Part shown: positions 45,255 through 54,030 of the stretch, in pieces
How positions within the stretch are numbered: the stretch's first letter is position 1
Layout: every line of letters begins with the position of its first letter
Origin: an uncultured Paracoccaceae bacterium
GTDB taxonomy: Bacteria; Pseudomonadota; Alphaproteobacteria; Rhodobacterales; Rhodobacteraceae
Length of the DNA stretch: 64,000 bases
Direction of reading: 5' to 3'
NCBI GenBank assembly: GCA_947498415.1
Contig: CANMKB010000002.1
Span: forward strand, 671,274 to 735,273
Position numbers and translations under genes: made by a program
The notes under the pieces: model-generated
Databases searched by the model: none
What the model saw: only the letters and a program-made list of their open reading frames with translations
What the model was told of the DNA's origin: nothing

Positions 45255-47696
45255 ATGACCAAAAAACTTGTTGTTATTGGTGCCGGCATGGCCTCGGGCC
45301 GTGCAATTGAGCACCTGATCGAAGCAGACAAAGACGCCTATGACATTACGTTGTTCAATGGCGAGCCACGTGGCAACTACAACCGTATTATGTTGTCGCC
45401 TGTGCTGTCCGGCGAAAAGAGCTATGAAGAAATCGTAACCCACGATGACCAATGGTACGCCGACAATGGCGTGACCTGCCGCTTTGGGGAATACATCACC
45501 AAAATTGACCGCGACCGCAAAGTGGTCACGGGGACAAATGGTGAAGTCGCTTACGACAAACTGGTGATTGCGACCGGTTCTGCCCCTTTCATTATTCCGA
45601 TCCCTGGCAAAGACCTCCCTGGCGTCATCGCCTACCGCGATCTGGAAGACACAAATGCTATGATCGCTGCCAGCGCCCGCTCCGGCGCTAAGGCGGTTGT
45701 TATCGGCGGCGGCCTGCTTGGTCTGGAGGCTGCCGCCGGTCTTAAAGCACGCGGTATGGACGTGACTGTTCTGCATCTGATGGGCCACTTGATGGAACGT
45801 CAGCTGGATGAAGCAGCTGGCTATCTGCTCCGCCGTGCGCTGGAAGACAAAGGCATCGAAATCAAATGTCAGGCTTCGACGTCTGAGATTTTGGGCACCG
45901 ACAAAGTCGAAGGCGTAAAGCTGGAAGACGGCACAATTTTAGAGGCCGATCTGGTTGTCATGGCTGTGGGCATCCGCCCAGAAACACGCGTTGCTGCAGA
46001 TGCCGGTCTGGATGTGAACCGCGGTATTCCAGTCAGCGATCAAATGGTCACGTCTGACCATGATGTTCTGGCGGTTGGAGAGTGCGTTGAGCACAACGGC
46101 GCCCTGTTTGGTCTGGTGGCGCCGCTTTATGACCAAGCAAAGGTGGTTGCCAAAACCCTTTTGGAAGAAACCGCAGAGTTTGCCCCCAAAGAAGTGGCCA
46201 CCAAGCTAAAAGTCACAGGCTGTGATCTGTTCAGCGCCGGTGATTTTGCCGAGGGTGAAGGCCGCGAAGACATCGTGTTCCGCGATCCGGCACGTGGCGT
46301 TTACAAGCGCTTGGTGCTTGAAGGCAATGTGCTGGTCGGCGCAGTGATGTATGGCGACACGGCTGACGGAAACTGGTTCTTTGGCCTGATCAAAGACAAA
46401 ACCGACATCTCTGAGATGCGCGACACCCTGATTTTTGGTCCAGCTTACCAAGGGGGCGCCTCTGTGGACCCCATGGCGGCCGTTGCAGCCTTACCGCTTG
46501 ATGCGGAGATCTGCGGTTGTAACGGTGTATGCAAAGGGCAGATCGTAGATGCGATTAATGCAGGGGCAACAGACCTTGCGGCGGTCAAAGCCACGACAAA
46601 GGCAAGCGCGTCATGTGGCACATGTACAGGTCTTGTTGAGCAGGTTCTGGCCACCACTTTGGGTGATGATTTTGTTATGCCAGCGGCACAATCTGTGTGC
46701 GGCTGTACTGATCTGACCCACGAAGATGTACGTCGCTTGATCAAATCCAAAGAACTGAAGTCACAGGCCGCAGTCTGGCAAGAGCTTGGCTGGACCACGC
46801 CAAACGGCTGTCACACCTGTCGCCCGGCGATTAACTACTATCTGCTCGCAGATTGGCCGCTGGAATACCAAGACGACCCTCAATCACGATTTGTGAACGA
46901 GCGCCGTCATGCCAACATCCAAAAAGACGGTACCTATTCTGTTGTGCCACGCATGTGGGGCGGTATGACCACCCCAGATGAACTGCGGGCCATTGCGGAT
47001 GCTGCAGACAAATACAATGTTCCGACGGTTCATGTGACTGGCGGTCAGCGTATCGATCTGTTGGGGGTAAAGGGCGAAGATCTGCCGTCTATGTGGGCTG
47101 ATCTAAACGCGGCTGGCATGGTTTCAGGCCACGCCTATTCCAAAGGTTTGCGGACCGTCAAAACCTGTGTGGGCAAGGACCATTGTCGCTTTGGGACACA
47201 AGACAGCACAGGTCTTGGCATCAAGCTTGAAAAGCACCTTTGGGGTTCTTGGTCTCCGCACAAACTGAAACTCGCCGTCTCTGGCTGCCCCCGCAACTGC
47301 GCCGAGGCAACCTGTAAAGACATCGGCGTGGTCTGTGTGGACTCGGGTTATGAAATTTCCGTCGCTGGCGCCGCTGGCATGGAAGTGAAACAGACAGAGC
47401 TGCTGTGCAAAACAGACAGTGAAGAAGAGGCGATCGAGATCATCTCTGCCTTCACACAGCTGTATCGTGAAAACGGAAAGTATCTGGATCGCGTGTTCAA
47501 ATGGGTGGCCAAAGTGGGTCTGGACTGGTGCATCGAGCAGGTTGTCGATGATGTCGAAAACCGCAAAGCGCTCGCCGAACGGTTTGAAATCTCGCAAAGC
47601 GTCTATCGTGACGATCCATGGGCCAAACTGGCAAAGCCGAAAGAGGCTGAACAGTTCTCCCCTCTTGCAAATCTGACATTGGAGGCCGCGGAATGA
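45255..47696 (+). CDS. nirB: Assimilatory nitrite reductase large subunit (NirB/NasB)
   Basis: Reduces nitrite to ammonium with NADH. 813 residues: FAD/NAD(P)-binding domains (LVVIGAGMASGRAIEHL; KAVVIGGGLLGLEAAAGLKARG), two BFD-like [2Fe-2S] segments (ICGCNGVCKGQIVDAI with CGTCTGLVEQVL; CGCTDLTHEDVRRLI with GCHTCRPAINYYL) and a C-terminal siroheme/[4Fe-4S] region with SGCPRNCAEATCKDIGVVC and upstream CVGKDHCRFG. Five bases after nrtC and overlapping nirD by four bases. Siroheme would come from the last gene of the cluster. Confidence 0.95.
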   Translation: MTKKLVVIGAGMASGRAIEHLIEADKDAYDITLFNGEPRGNYNRIMLSPVLSGEKSYEEIVTHDDQWYADNGVTCRFGEYITKIDRDRKVVTGTNGEVAYDKLVIATGSAPFIIPIPGKDLPGVIAYRDLEDTNAMIAASARSGAKAVVIGGGLLGLEAAAGLKARGMDVTVLHLMGHLMERQLDEAAGYLLRRALEDKGIEIKCQASTSEILGTDKVEGVKLEDGTILEADLVVMAVGIRPETRVAADAGLDVNRGIPVSDQMVTSDHDVLAVGECVEHNGALFGLVAPLYDQAKVVAKTLLEETAEFAPKEVATKLKVTGCDLFSAGDFAEGEGREDIVFRDPARGVYKRLVLEGNVLVGAVMYGDTADGNWFFGLIKDKTDISEMRDTLIFGPAYQGGASVDPMAAVAALPLDAEICGCNGVCKGQIVDAINAGATDLAAVKATTKASASCGTCTGLVEQVLATTLGDDFVMPAAQSVCGCTDLTHEDVRRLIKSKELKSQAAVWQELGWTTPNGCHTCRPAINYYLLADWPLEYQDDPQSRFVNERRHANIQKDGTYSVVPRMWGGMTTPDELRAIADAADKYNVPTVHVTGGQRIDLLGVKGEDLPSMWADLNAAGMVSGHAYSKGLRTVKTCVGKDHCRFGTQDSTGLGIKLEKHLWGSWSPHKLKLAVSGCPRNCAEATCKDIGVVCVDSGYEISVAGAAGMEVKQTELLCKTDSEEEAIEIISAFTQLYRENGKYLDRVFKWVAKVGLDWCIEQVVDDVENRKALAERFEISQSVYRDDPWAKLAKPKEAEQFSPLANLTLEAAE

Positions 47697-48025
47697 GCTG
47701 GCTAGATATTGGGTCTATCGATGACATCCCTGTACGCGGCGCACGCGTTGTAAAAACCGCATTGGGCTGTGTTGCCGTGTTTCGCACCGACGAGAACGAA
47801 GTCTTTGCAACATCTGATCGCTGCCCCCACAAAGGTGGGCCGCTGTCCGAGGGCATCGTGCATGGAAAGAAAGTCACCTGCCCCTTACACAACTGGGTCT
47901 TTTCGCTGGAAAGCGGTGAGGCACAGGGCGCAGACGAAGGTCAGATCGCGACTTTCTCTGCCCGCGTTGAAGGTGGGCGCATCCTTTTGAATGCCGCAGA
48001 GATCGAGGCAAGGACCGCTGCATGA
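47693..48025 (+). CDS. nirD: Nitrite reductase small subunit (NirD/NasG), Rieske-type
   Basis: 110 residues with a Rieske [2Fe-2S] site: CPHKGGPLSEG and CPLHNWVFSLESG supply the Cys-His pairs. It joins NirB or, as in Paracoccus NasG, carries electrons between the nitrite and nitrate reductases. ATGA overlaps at both ends tie its translation to nirB and the nitrate reductase gene. Confidence 0.93.
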   Translation: MSWLDIGSIDDIPVRGARVVKTALGCVAVFRTDENEVFATSDRCPHKGGPLSEGIVHGKKVTCPLHNWVFSLESGEAQGADEGQIATFSARVEGGRILLNAAEIEARTAA

Positions 48026-50634
48026 GCATTCGCACCACATGCGCTTATTGCGGTACGGGCTGTGGGGTGATTGCCACCCCCGGCCCCGAAGGCGTTGCCA
48101 TTGAAGGCGATAAAGACCACCTCGCCAACTTTGGTCGCTTGTGCTCAAAAGGCTCGGCACTCGGCGAGACCCTCGGAAACGAGGGTCGTCTTCTTGCGCC
48201 GCAGATCGGAAAACGTCGTGCAAGTTGGGATGAAGCACTTGATCTGGTTGCAGATCGGTTCAAACAGACCATTGCGGACTATGGCCCGGATTCTGTTGCA
48301 TTCTATGTGTCGGGGCAATTGCTCACCGAAGACTATTATGTCGCCAACAAGCTGATCAAAGGCTTTATGGGCACAGCAAATATCGACACAAATTCAAGGC
48401 TTTGCATGGCCTCGACTGTGGCTGGCCACAAACGCGCCTTTGGTACAGACACCGTTCCAGGGACTTACGAGGACCTTGAGGAAGCAGATGTTGTTGTGCT
48501 TGTAGGCAGCAATCTCGCATGGTGCCACCCGGTGATCTATCAGCGGCTTGCGGCCGCCAAAGCGGCTCGCCCGTCTTTGCAAGTGGTCAACATTGACCCC
48601 CGCAAAACAGCGACCAGCGCCTTAGCTGATCTGCATTTGCAGATCGCGCCGGGCAGCGATGTGGCACTGTTTAATCACCTGTTGCATATGATTGCCGAAC
48701 GGGACGCCGTTGATCGCGCCTATGTTGACGCTCATGTGAATGGGTTTGAAGCAGCCTTAGAGGCCGCGAAACAAAATGATGTCTCAATAACCGGCCTGTC
48801 AGACCAAGACATCGAAGCCTTTCTGAACCTTTGGATTTCCAACAAAAAAGTTGTGACCGTCTTTTCTCAGGGCGTAAACCAATCCACCTCTGGGGCGGAT
48901 AAGGTTAATTCTATTATCAATTGCCATTTGGCCACCGGTCGCATTGGCAAGCCGGGAATGGGCCCGCTGTCTGTGACTGGGCAACCCAATGCGATGGGCG
49001 GCCGCGAAGTGGGGGGCTTGGCCAATATGCTGGCCTGCCATCTAGACATCGAAAACGCAGAGCACCGCGATTTGGTCAAATCCCATTGGGACGCACCAAC
49101 CATGCCAGAACAGGCAGGCCTGAAGGCCGTTGATATGTTCCGCGCTGTGGAACGCGGGGACATCAAAGCGATTTGGGTGATGTGCACCAATCCCGCACAA
49201 TCCATGCCAGAGGCAGACCGGGTACGTGCCGCCTTGGAAGATTGCCCCTTTGTCGTGGTTTCTGACATGTTTGCGACCACTGAAACCGCCATGGCCGCGG
49301 ATGTTTTGCTGCCCGCAACCGGCTGGGGTGAAAAGATGGGCACCGTCACCAACAGTGACCGCGTGATCAGCCGCCAGCGTGCCCTGCAAAAACCCGTTGG
49401 TGAATCACGTCACGACTGGGATATCATGTCAGATGTGGGGCGCCGCATGGGCTGGGCGGATGCCTTTGCCTATGACACCCCTGCTCAGATTTTCCGGGAA
49501 CATGCGCGTCTGTCAGGCAAAGCCGCAGCCTTGGGCAAAGACTTTGACATCTCTGGCCTGCAAGACATCAGTGATGTGGAATATGACGCGTTTAAGCCTA
49601 CACGCTGGCCTGTGACAAACGCCGGATCTGTGGATCGATTTTTTGCGGATGGGGCGTTTTATACCCCAAATGGACGGGCAAATATGTTGCCGCTGACCCA
49701 TCGGACCCCGCAGGAAAACACCAGCAAAGCTTATCCGTTCCGATTTAATACCGGTCGTATCCGCGATCACTGGCATACAATGACGCGCACAGGTATCTCG
49801 GCCCGGTTGAACCAGCATATGGGTGAACCCTATGTCGAGATGCACCCCGAGGATGCTTTGAAACAAGGGCTCTCTGCGGCCAGAGTGGCGGAGGTATCCA
49901 GCCCCAATGGCACAGCGCTATTGCGTGTGATGGTGTCAGATCGCGTACGCAAAGGTGAAGTCTTTGCGCCACTTCATTGGACAGCTGAGACATCATCCGC
50001 AGGACGCGTGAATGCCCTGGTCACAGGCTGTGTCGATCCGGTATCCGGTCAGCCAGAAAGCAAAGCGAGCCCGGTGAATGTGCAGCCCTTTGCCGCAAAA
50101 TGGTATGGCTTTGCCGTGACACGCGATGCGGTTCGCCCAGACACAAAATACTGGGCCAAGGCCAAACTGGCCAAGGGTTGGCAGTTTGAATTGGCGCATG
50201 ACGCCTTGCCAACGGATTGGACAGAATTCGCAACTCAGCTCTTTGGCATCACCGATGCCGAGGTCTCTGTGGTAAGCGGGCCCGATGCGGTCTCTAGCCG
50301 GATTGCGTTCATGAAAGATGGGCAATTGTTGGCCGCGCTCTTTACGGCATCACAGCCCATTGCACTGTCGCGCAGCTTTATTCAAGAAGCACTGGGGGAT
50401 AATGTACCAGTCTTGGCTGGTCGCCCCTCGGCAGATCAACCAGACCCAGGGGCAACGGTTTGCGCTTGCTTTAATGTCGGAGTGAATACAATCCTACGGG
50501 CCATTGAAACCGAACAGCTGATATCGGTCGACCAAATTGGCGACGCGCTGGATGCTGGTACAAACTGTGGGTCATGCCGGCCAGAGCTGGCGGCACTGCT
50601 TACGCAAAACCAGCTAAGTACCGCAGCGGAGTAA
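48022..50634 (+). CDS. nasA: Assimilatory nitrate reductase catalytic subunit (NasA/NasC)
   Basis: Cytoplasmic molybdenum enzyme reducing nitrate to nitrite. 870 residues: N-terminal [4Fe-4S] motif with Cys7, Cys10, Cys14 and Cys41 (TTCAYCGTGCGV, RLCSKG), bis-MGD domains with candidate Mo-ligand Cys in TNSRLCMASTVAGHKRAFG, the C-terminal dinucleotide-binding domain (NTGRIRDHWHTMTRTG), and an extra BFD-like [2Fe-2S] domain at the end (VCACFNVGVNTILRAI, NCGSCRPELAALL). The BFD tail suggests it can accept electrons directly from a partner flavoprotein or the Rieske protein. No Tat signal, as expected for an assimilatory enzyme. Confidence 0.95.
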   Translation: MSIRTTCAYCGTGCGVIATPGPEGVAIEGDKDHLANFGRLCSKGSALGETLGNEGRLLAPQIGKRRASWDEALDLVADRFKQTIADYGPDSVAFYVSGQLLTEDYYVANKLIKGFMGTANIDTNSRLCMASTVAGHKRAFGTDTVPGTYEDLEEADVVVLVGSNLAWCHPVIYQRLAAAKAARPSLQVVNIDPRKTATSALADLHLQIAPGSDVALFNHLLHMIAERDAVDRAYVDAHVNGFEAALEAAKQNDVSITGLSDQDIEAFLNLWISNKKVVTVFSQGVNQSTSGADKVNSIINCHLATGRIGKPGMGPLSVTGQPNAMGGREVGGLANMLACHLDIENAEHRDLVKSHWDAPTMPEQAGLKAVDMFRAVERGDIKAIWVMCTNPAQSMPEADRVRAALEDCPFVVVSDMFATTETAMAADVLLPATGWGEKMGTVTNSDRVISRQRALQKPVGESRHDWDIMSDVGRRMGWADAFAYDTPAQIFREHARLSGKAAALGKDFDISGLQDISDVEYDAFKPTRWPVTNAGSVDRFFADGAFYTPNGRANMLPLTHRTPQENTSKAYPFRFNTGRIRDHWHTMTRTGISARLNQHMGEPYVEMHPEDALKQGLSAARVAEVSSPNGTALLRVMVSDRVRKGEVFAPLHWTAETSSAGRVNALVTGCVDPVSGQPESKASPVNVQPFAAKWYGFAVTRDAVRPDTKYWAKAKLAKGWQFELAHDALPTDWTEFATQLFGITDAEVSVVSGPDAVSSRIAFMKDGQLLAALFTASQPIALSRSFIQEALGDNVPVLAGRPSADQPDPGATVCACFNVGVNTILRAIETEQLISVDQIGDALDAGTNCGSCRPELAALLTQNQLSTAAE

Positions 50635-50644
50635 AGGAAACAAA

Positions 50645-51679
50645 ATGCGCAGCTTTCCCATGTTCTTTAAAACCACAGGCCGCCGCATCATCGTGGCGGG
50701 CGGTGGCGAACAGGCTGCGCAGAAATGCCGTCTGCTGTTGAAATCAGATGCAGACATCCAAATTCTCGCCAACGACTTAGATGACGAACTGGCCGCTCTT
50801 GTGAAAGAGGGGCGCGCAAGCCATACCACTGGTGTCATTTCTGGTGACAGTTTCAAAGACGCGCCTTTGGCTTTTGTGGCCACGGGTTGCCCTGCAGCCG
50901 ATGTGTGTTTGCATGATCTGGCAAAACAAGGCGGAGCCTTGGTGAATGTTGTAGATCGCCCTGCCCTTTGCGATATCACCACGCCGTCAATTGTTGATCG
51001 TGATCCGGTTGTCGTTGCCATCGGAACAGAGGGCACAGCCCCGGTTCTTGCGCGCCGCATCAAAACAGATATCGAACAAATGCTTGATCCAAACATCGGC
51101 CGCTTTGCTGCCGCGGTTGGGCGGATGCGCGATATGGTGGCCCGCTATGTGCCGCAATCGCAGCGCCGCGTGTTTTGGCGACAGGTTTTTGACGGCCCGA
51201 TCTGGGCTGGATTTCGATCTGGGGCCGAGCGTAAAGCCATGACCGATCTTAAAGACGCCATCAAATCTGGAACAGAAATGACCTCTCAGGGCGCACTTGC
51301 AGTCATCGACACTTCTGCGCCTAGCATCGACTTACTATCGTTGCGAGCGGTCGAACGTCTTCAGGAAGCGGATGAGATTTTCTACGAATCCCCAGAGGCC
51401 GAAGCGATTCTTGAACTGGCGAGACGTGACGCTGAACGCCACATCTTGGGGGGCGCGATGGGCGGAACACCATGGCCTGCGCACATGTGTGTATCATTTG
51501 TGAAACGCTCTGTGATCGCCGGAAAGCGTGTGGTGTGGTTGCGCAATTTTGACGAAACCAGCCAAGAGGCACTCGCCAATATCGTGCAAGACTGTGCGGA
51601 TTACGCGCCTGAGATGATCGGCTGTGCGCACGTTCAAAGCCCAGAAAAACAAGCCTTCTCTGCACCTTTAGCAAACTAA
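50645..51679 (+). CDS. cysG: Siroheme synthase (CysG-like) with decayed SUMT domain
   Basis: 344 residues. The first ~205 match the CysG N-terminal module, which oxidises precorrin-2 with NAD and inserts iron: FFKTTGRRIIVAGGGEQAAQKCRLLL, NVVDRPALCDITTPSIVDRDPVVVAIGTEGTAPVLARRIK. The rest is a recognisable but broken uroporphyrinogen-III methyltransferase: IDLLSLRAVERLQEADEIFYESPEAEAILELARRDAERH aligns, yet the GAGPGDPxLLT and VRLKGGDPFIFGRG motifs are lost (IDTSAPSIDLLS and VWLRNFDETSQE instead) and the last ~120 residues of the domain are missing. Inferred: precorrin-2 must come from a separate SUMT (CobA). Last gene of the nas operon. Confidence 0.87.
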   Translation: MRSFPMFFKTTGRRIIVAGGGEQAAQKCRLLLKSDADIQILANDLDDELAALVKEGRASHTTGVISGDSFKDAPLAFVATGCPAADVCLHDLAKQGGALVNVVDRPALCDITTPSIVDRDPVVVAIGTEGTAPVLARRIKTDIEQMLDPNIGRFAAAVGRMRDMVARYVPQSQRRVFWRQVFDGPIWAGFRSGAERKAMTDLKDAIKSGTEMTSQGALAVIDTSAPSIDLLSLRAVERLQEADEIFYESPEAEAILELARRDAERHILGGAMGGTPWPAHMCVSFVKRSVIAGKRVVWLRNFDETSQEALANIVQDCADYAPEMIGCAHVQSPEKQAFSAPLAN

Positions 51680-51696
51680 GCCGACTTTCTGAATTG

Positions 51697-51737
51697 AAAG
51701 AAAGTGACTCGCCCCTTGCGGGTCATTCATTCTTTGT
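51697..51737 (+). terminator. Terminator-like hairpin after the nas operon
   Basis: TGACTCGC/GCGGGTCA (one T-G pair) with a five-base loop, extended by GAAAGAAAG on the left and TTCATTCTTTG on the right, starting 18 bases after the cysG stop. T-rich tail TTCTTTGTTTG. Confidence 0.65.
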
Positions 51738-52086
51738 TTGCGAAATTGTGATCTGCTCAAATTGAACACAATTGGTTGAGCCGCATTGGCAAAACGCTTT
51801 GTCCATCACAGATTGATATAGAAAGATCGGCAATTTTGGTGTAAGATCAAAGGACAAACACCGACCACAATAAGGCGTCAAAAATGCAATGACGTCAAAG
51901 GCTTCCCTAACGTTAGGGGACATAATACCGGTCGGTCAGCAGTGGCACCTTCGAGCTTAATCTGAACATCGCGCAGACTGCGGTTGCCACTCGATGAATG
52001 GCAATGCCTGTTGAATGACGTCTGCGCTCACGACCTACCCCGAGGAGGATCCGGGACCCTATTTTCGCTAGAGAGGTAAACATCAT
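51738..52086. other. Non-coding interval upstream of prkA
   Basis: About 350 bases with no convincing gene on either strand. It contains a 14-bp palindrome (51905-51918), an AGTGGCA/TGCCACT inverted pair (51941-51947 and 51985-51991) that could fold in a leader RNA, and GAGAGG shortly before the prkA start. I could not assign a promoter; see rejected sigma-54 candidates. Confidence 0.6.
51905..51918. promoter_or_regulatory. Perfect 14-bp palindrome upstream of prkA
   Basis: CCCTAACGTTAGGG is exactly self-complementary and lies 168 bases before prkA. Its CCTAA/TTAGG half-sites resemble those of the nas 7-3-7 repeats, but with a two-base spacer. Confidence 0.5.
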
Positions 52087-54021
52087 ATGAAAGACATCGT
52101 CGAGCTTTTTGCAGAGCAGTACTCGGGCGAGCGGGAACAAGAAATGTCCTTACAGGACTATCTTCTTGGATGCCGCGATGATCCGAGCATGTATGCCAAT
52201 GTTGCAGAACGAATGCTCAAGGCCATTGGCGAACAAGAATTGGTCGATACCTCAAAAGACGCGCGTCTTGGACCCATTTTCCAGAACCGCACCATTAAGC
52301 GCTATGCCGCATTTAAAGATTTCTATGGAATGGAAGACACGATCGAACGGATCGTCGGATACTTCCGCTACGCGGCCCAAGGCCTCGAAGAACGCAAACA
52401 AATCCTATATTTGCTCGGCCCAGTGGGCGGCGGCAAATCCTCTCTTGCAGAACGCCTGAAACGCCTGATCGAAGACCAACCGATCTATGTGCTGAAAGCA
52501 GGCGACACGCTGAGCCCCATTTTCGAAAGCCCGCTTGGATTGTTTGATCCGCTTAAGATGGGCAAATTACTCGAAGATGAATATGGCATCGCGCAGCACC
52601 GTCTGCCTGGCCTGATGTCACCTTGGGCTGTGCGTCGCCTGGATGAATTTGGCGGCGATATCTCTAAGTTCACCGTTGTTAAACTGCATCCGTCGCGTCT
52701 GCGCCGCATATGTGTGGCCAAGGTCGAACCGGGCGATGAGAACAATCAAGATATCTCGACTCTGGTGGGTAAGGTCGACATTCGAATGCTTGAGCATTTC
52801 AGCCAAGACAACCCAGATGCCTATAGCTTTTCTGGCGGTTTGAACCGCGCAAGCCAGGGTATTCTGGAATTTGTCGAAATGTTCAAAGCCCCCATCAAGA
52901 TGCTGCACCCGTTGCTGACTGCGACGCAGGAAGGCAACTATATGGGAACCGAAAGCTTTGGCGCGATCCCGTTTAACGGCTTGATCCTTGCGCACTCAAA
53001 CGAAAGCGAATGGCAGGCCTTTAAGAACAACAAAAACAACGAGGCCTTTATTGACCGTGTGAGCATCGTCAAAGTGCCTTATTGCCTGCGCGTTTCAGAA
53101 GAAGCGTTGATTTATGAAAAGCTTCTGGAACACTCTGAACTGCGCGAGGCGCCTTGCGCCCCGGAAACCCTAAAGATCCTATCGCGCTTTTCCGTTCTGA
53201 GCCGGTTGAAGCCTCATGAGAATTCAAATCTCTATAGCAAGATGCGTGTTTACGACGGTGAAAGCCTGAAAGACACAGATCCCAAGGCCAAAACCGTTCA
53301 AGAATATCAAGACATGGCCGGTGTTGATGAAGGTATGAATGGGGTCTCGACCCGCTTTGCCTTTAAGGTTCTGTCCAATGTGTTCAACTACGACACAGAG
53401 GAGGTTGCCGCTGATCCGGTCCACTTGATGTACATCTTGGAACAGATGATCAAACGCGAGCAATTCCCACCTGAAACAGAGGCGCAATATCTGGAGTTCA
53501 TCAAAACCGATCTGGCCTCACGTTATGAAGAGTTCATCGGAAATGAAATTCAAAAGGCCTATCTGGAAAGCTACTCTGAATACGGCCAGAACGTCTTTGA
53601 TCGCTATATTTCCTACGCAGATGCCTGGATCGAGGAACAAGATTATAAAGACGCCGACACTGGCCAGCTTTATAATCGTGAAATCCTAGATGCAGAACTG
53701 TCTAAGGTTGAAAAACCTGTCGGCATCGCGAACCCAAAAGACTTCCGAAATGAAGTTGTGAAATTCGCTTTGCGGCATCGGGCGAACACCGGGCAAAACC
53801 CGGCGTGGCATTCCTATGAAAAGCTTCGCGATGTGATTGAAAAACACATGTTCAGTCAGGTCGAAGAACTGCTCCCAGTGATCAGTTTTGGCAGCAAGAA
53901 AGACAGTGACACCGAAAGCAAGCACATGGAGTTCGTCAAGCGGATGAAGGGCCATGGCTATACCGAGCGGCAAGTCCGCCGCCTGGTTGAATGGTACATG
54001 CGCGTCAATAAAGCGGGGTGA
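52087..54021 (+). CDS. prkA: PrkA family serine protein kinase / AAA+ ATPase
   Basis: 644 residues of the PrkA (YeaG) family. The AAA+ part has Walker A LLGPVGGGKSSLAERLK near residue 115; the C-terminal kinase-like domain follows from about residue 390. Starts MKDIVELFAEQYSGEREQEMSLQDYLLGCRDDPSMYANVAERML as in the family. Homologues are induced in stationary phase, nitrogen starvation or sporulation and act with YeaH and SpoVR; whether the protein is mainly kinase or AAA+ ATPase/protease is debated. First of three clustered genes. Confidence 0.94.
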   Translation: MKDIVELFAEQYSGEREQEMSLQDYLLGCRDDPSMYANVAERMLKAIGEQELVDTSKDARLGPIFQNRTIKRYAAFKDFYGMEDTIERIVGYFRYAAQGLEERKQILYLLGPVGGGKSSLAERLKRLIEDQPIYVLKAGDTLSPIFESPLGLFDPLKMGKLLEDEYGIAQHRLPGLMSPWAVRRLDEFGGDISKFTVVKLHPSRLRRICVAKVEPGDENNQDISTLVGKVDIRMLEHFSQDNPDAYSFSGGLNRASQGILEFVEMFKAPIKMLHPLLTATQEGNYMGTESFGAIPFNGLILAHSNESEWQAFKNNKNNEAFIDRVSIVKVPYCLRVSEEALIYEKLLEHSELREAPCAPETLKILSRFSVLSRLKPHENSNLYSKMRVYDGESLKDTDPKAKTVQEYQDMAGVDEGMNGVSTRFAFKVLSNVFNYDTEEVAADPVHLMYILEQMIKREQFPPETEAQYLEFIKTDLASRYEEFIGNEIQKAYLESYSEYGQNVFDRYISYADAWIEEQDYKDADTGQLYNREILDAELSKVEKPVGIANPKDFRNEVVKFALRHRANTGQNPAWHSYEKLRDVIEKHMFSQVEELLPVISFGSKKDSDTESKHMEFVKRMKGHGYTERQVRRLVEWYMRVNKAG

Positions 54022-54030
54022 TCGCAACAG

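Noticed and set aside
51941..52020. Possible sigma-54 promoter upstream of prkA (TGGCAC near 51943 and TGGCAA near 52000)
   Set aside because: The GG-to-GC spacing is one base short in the first case, and the second has a wrong -12 element; neither meets the strict sigma-54 geometry.
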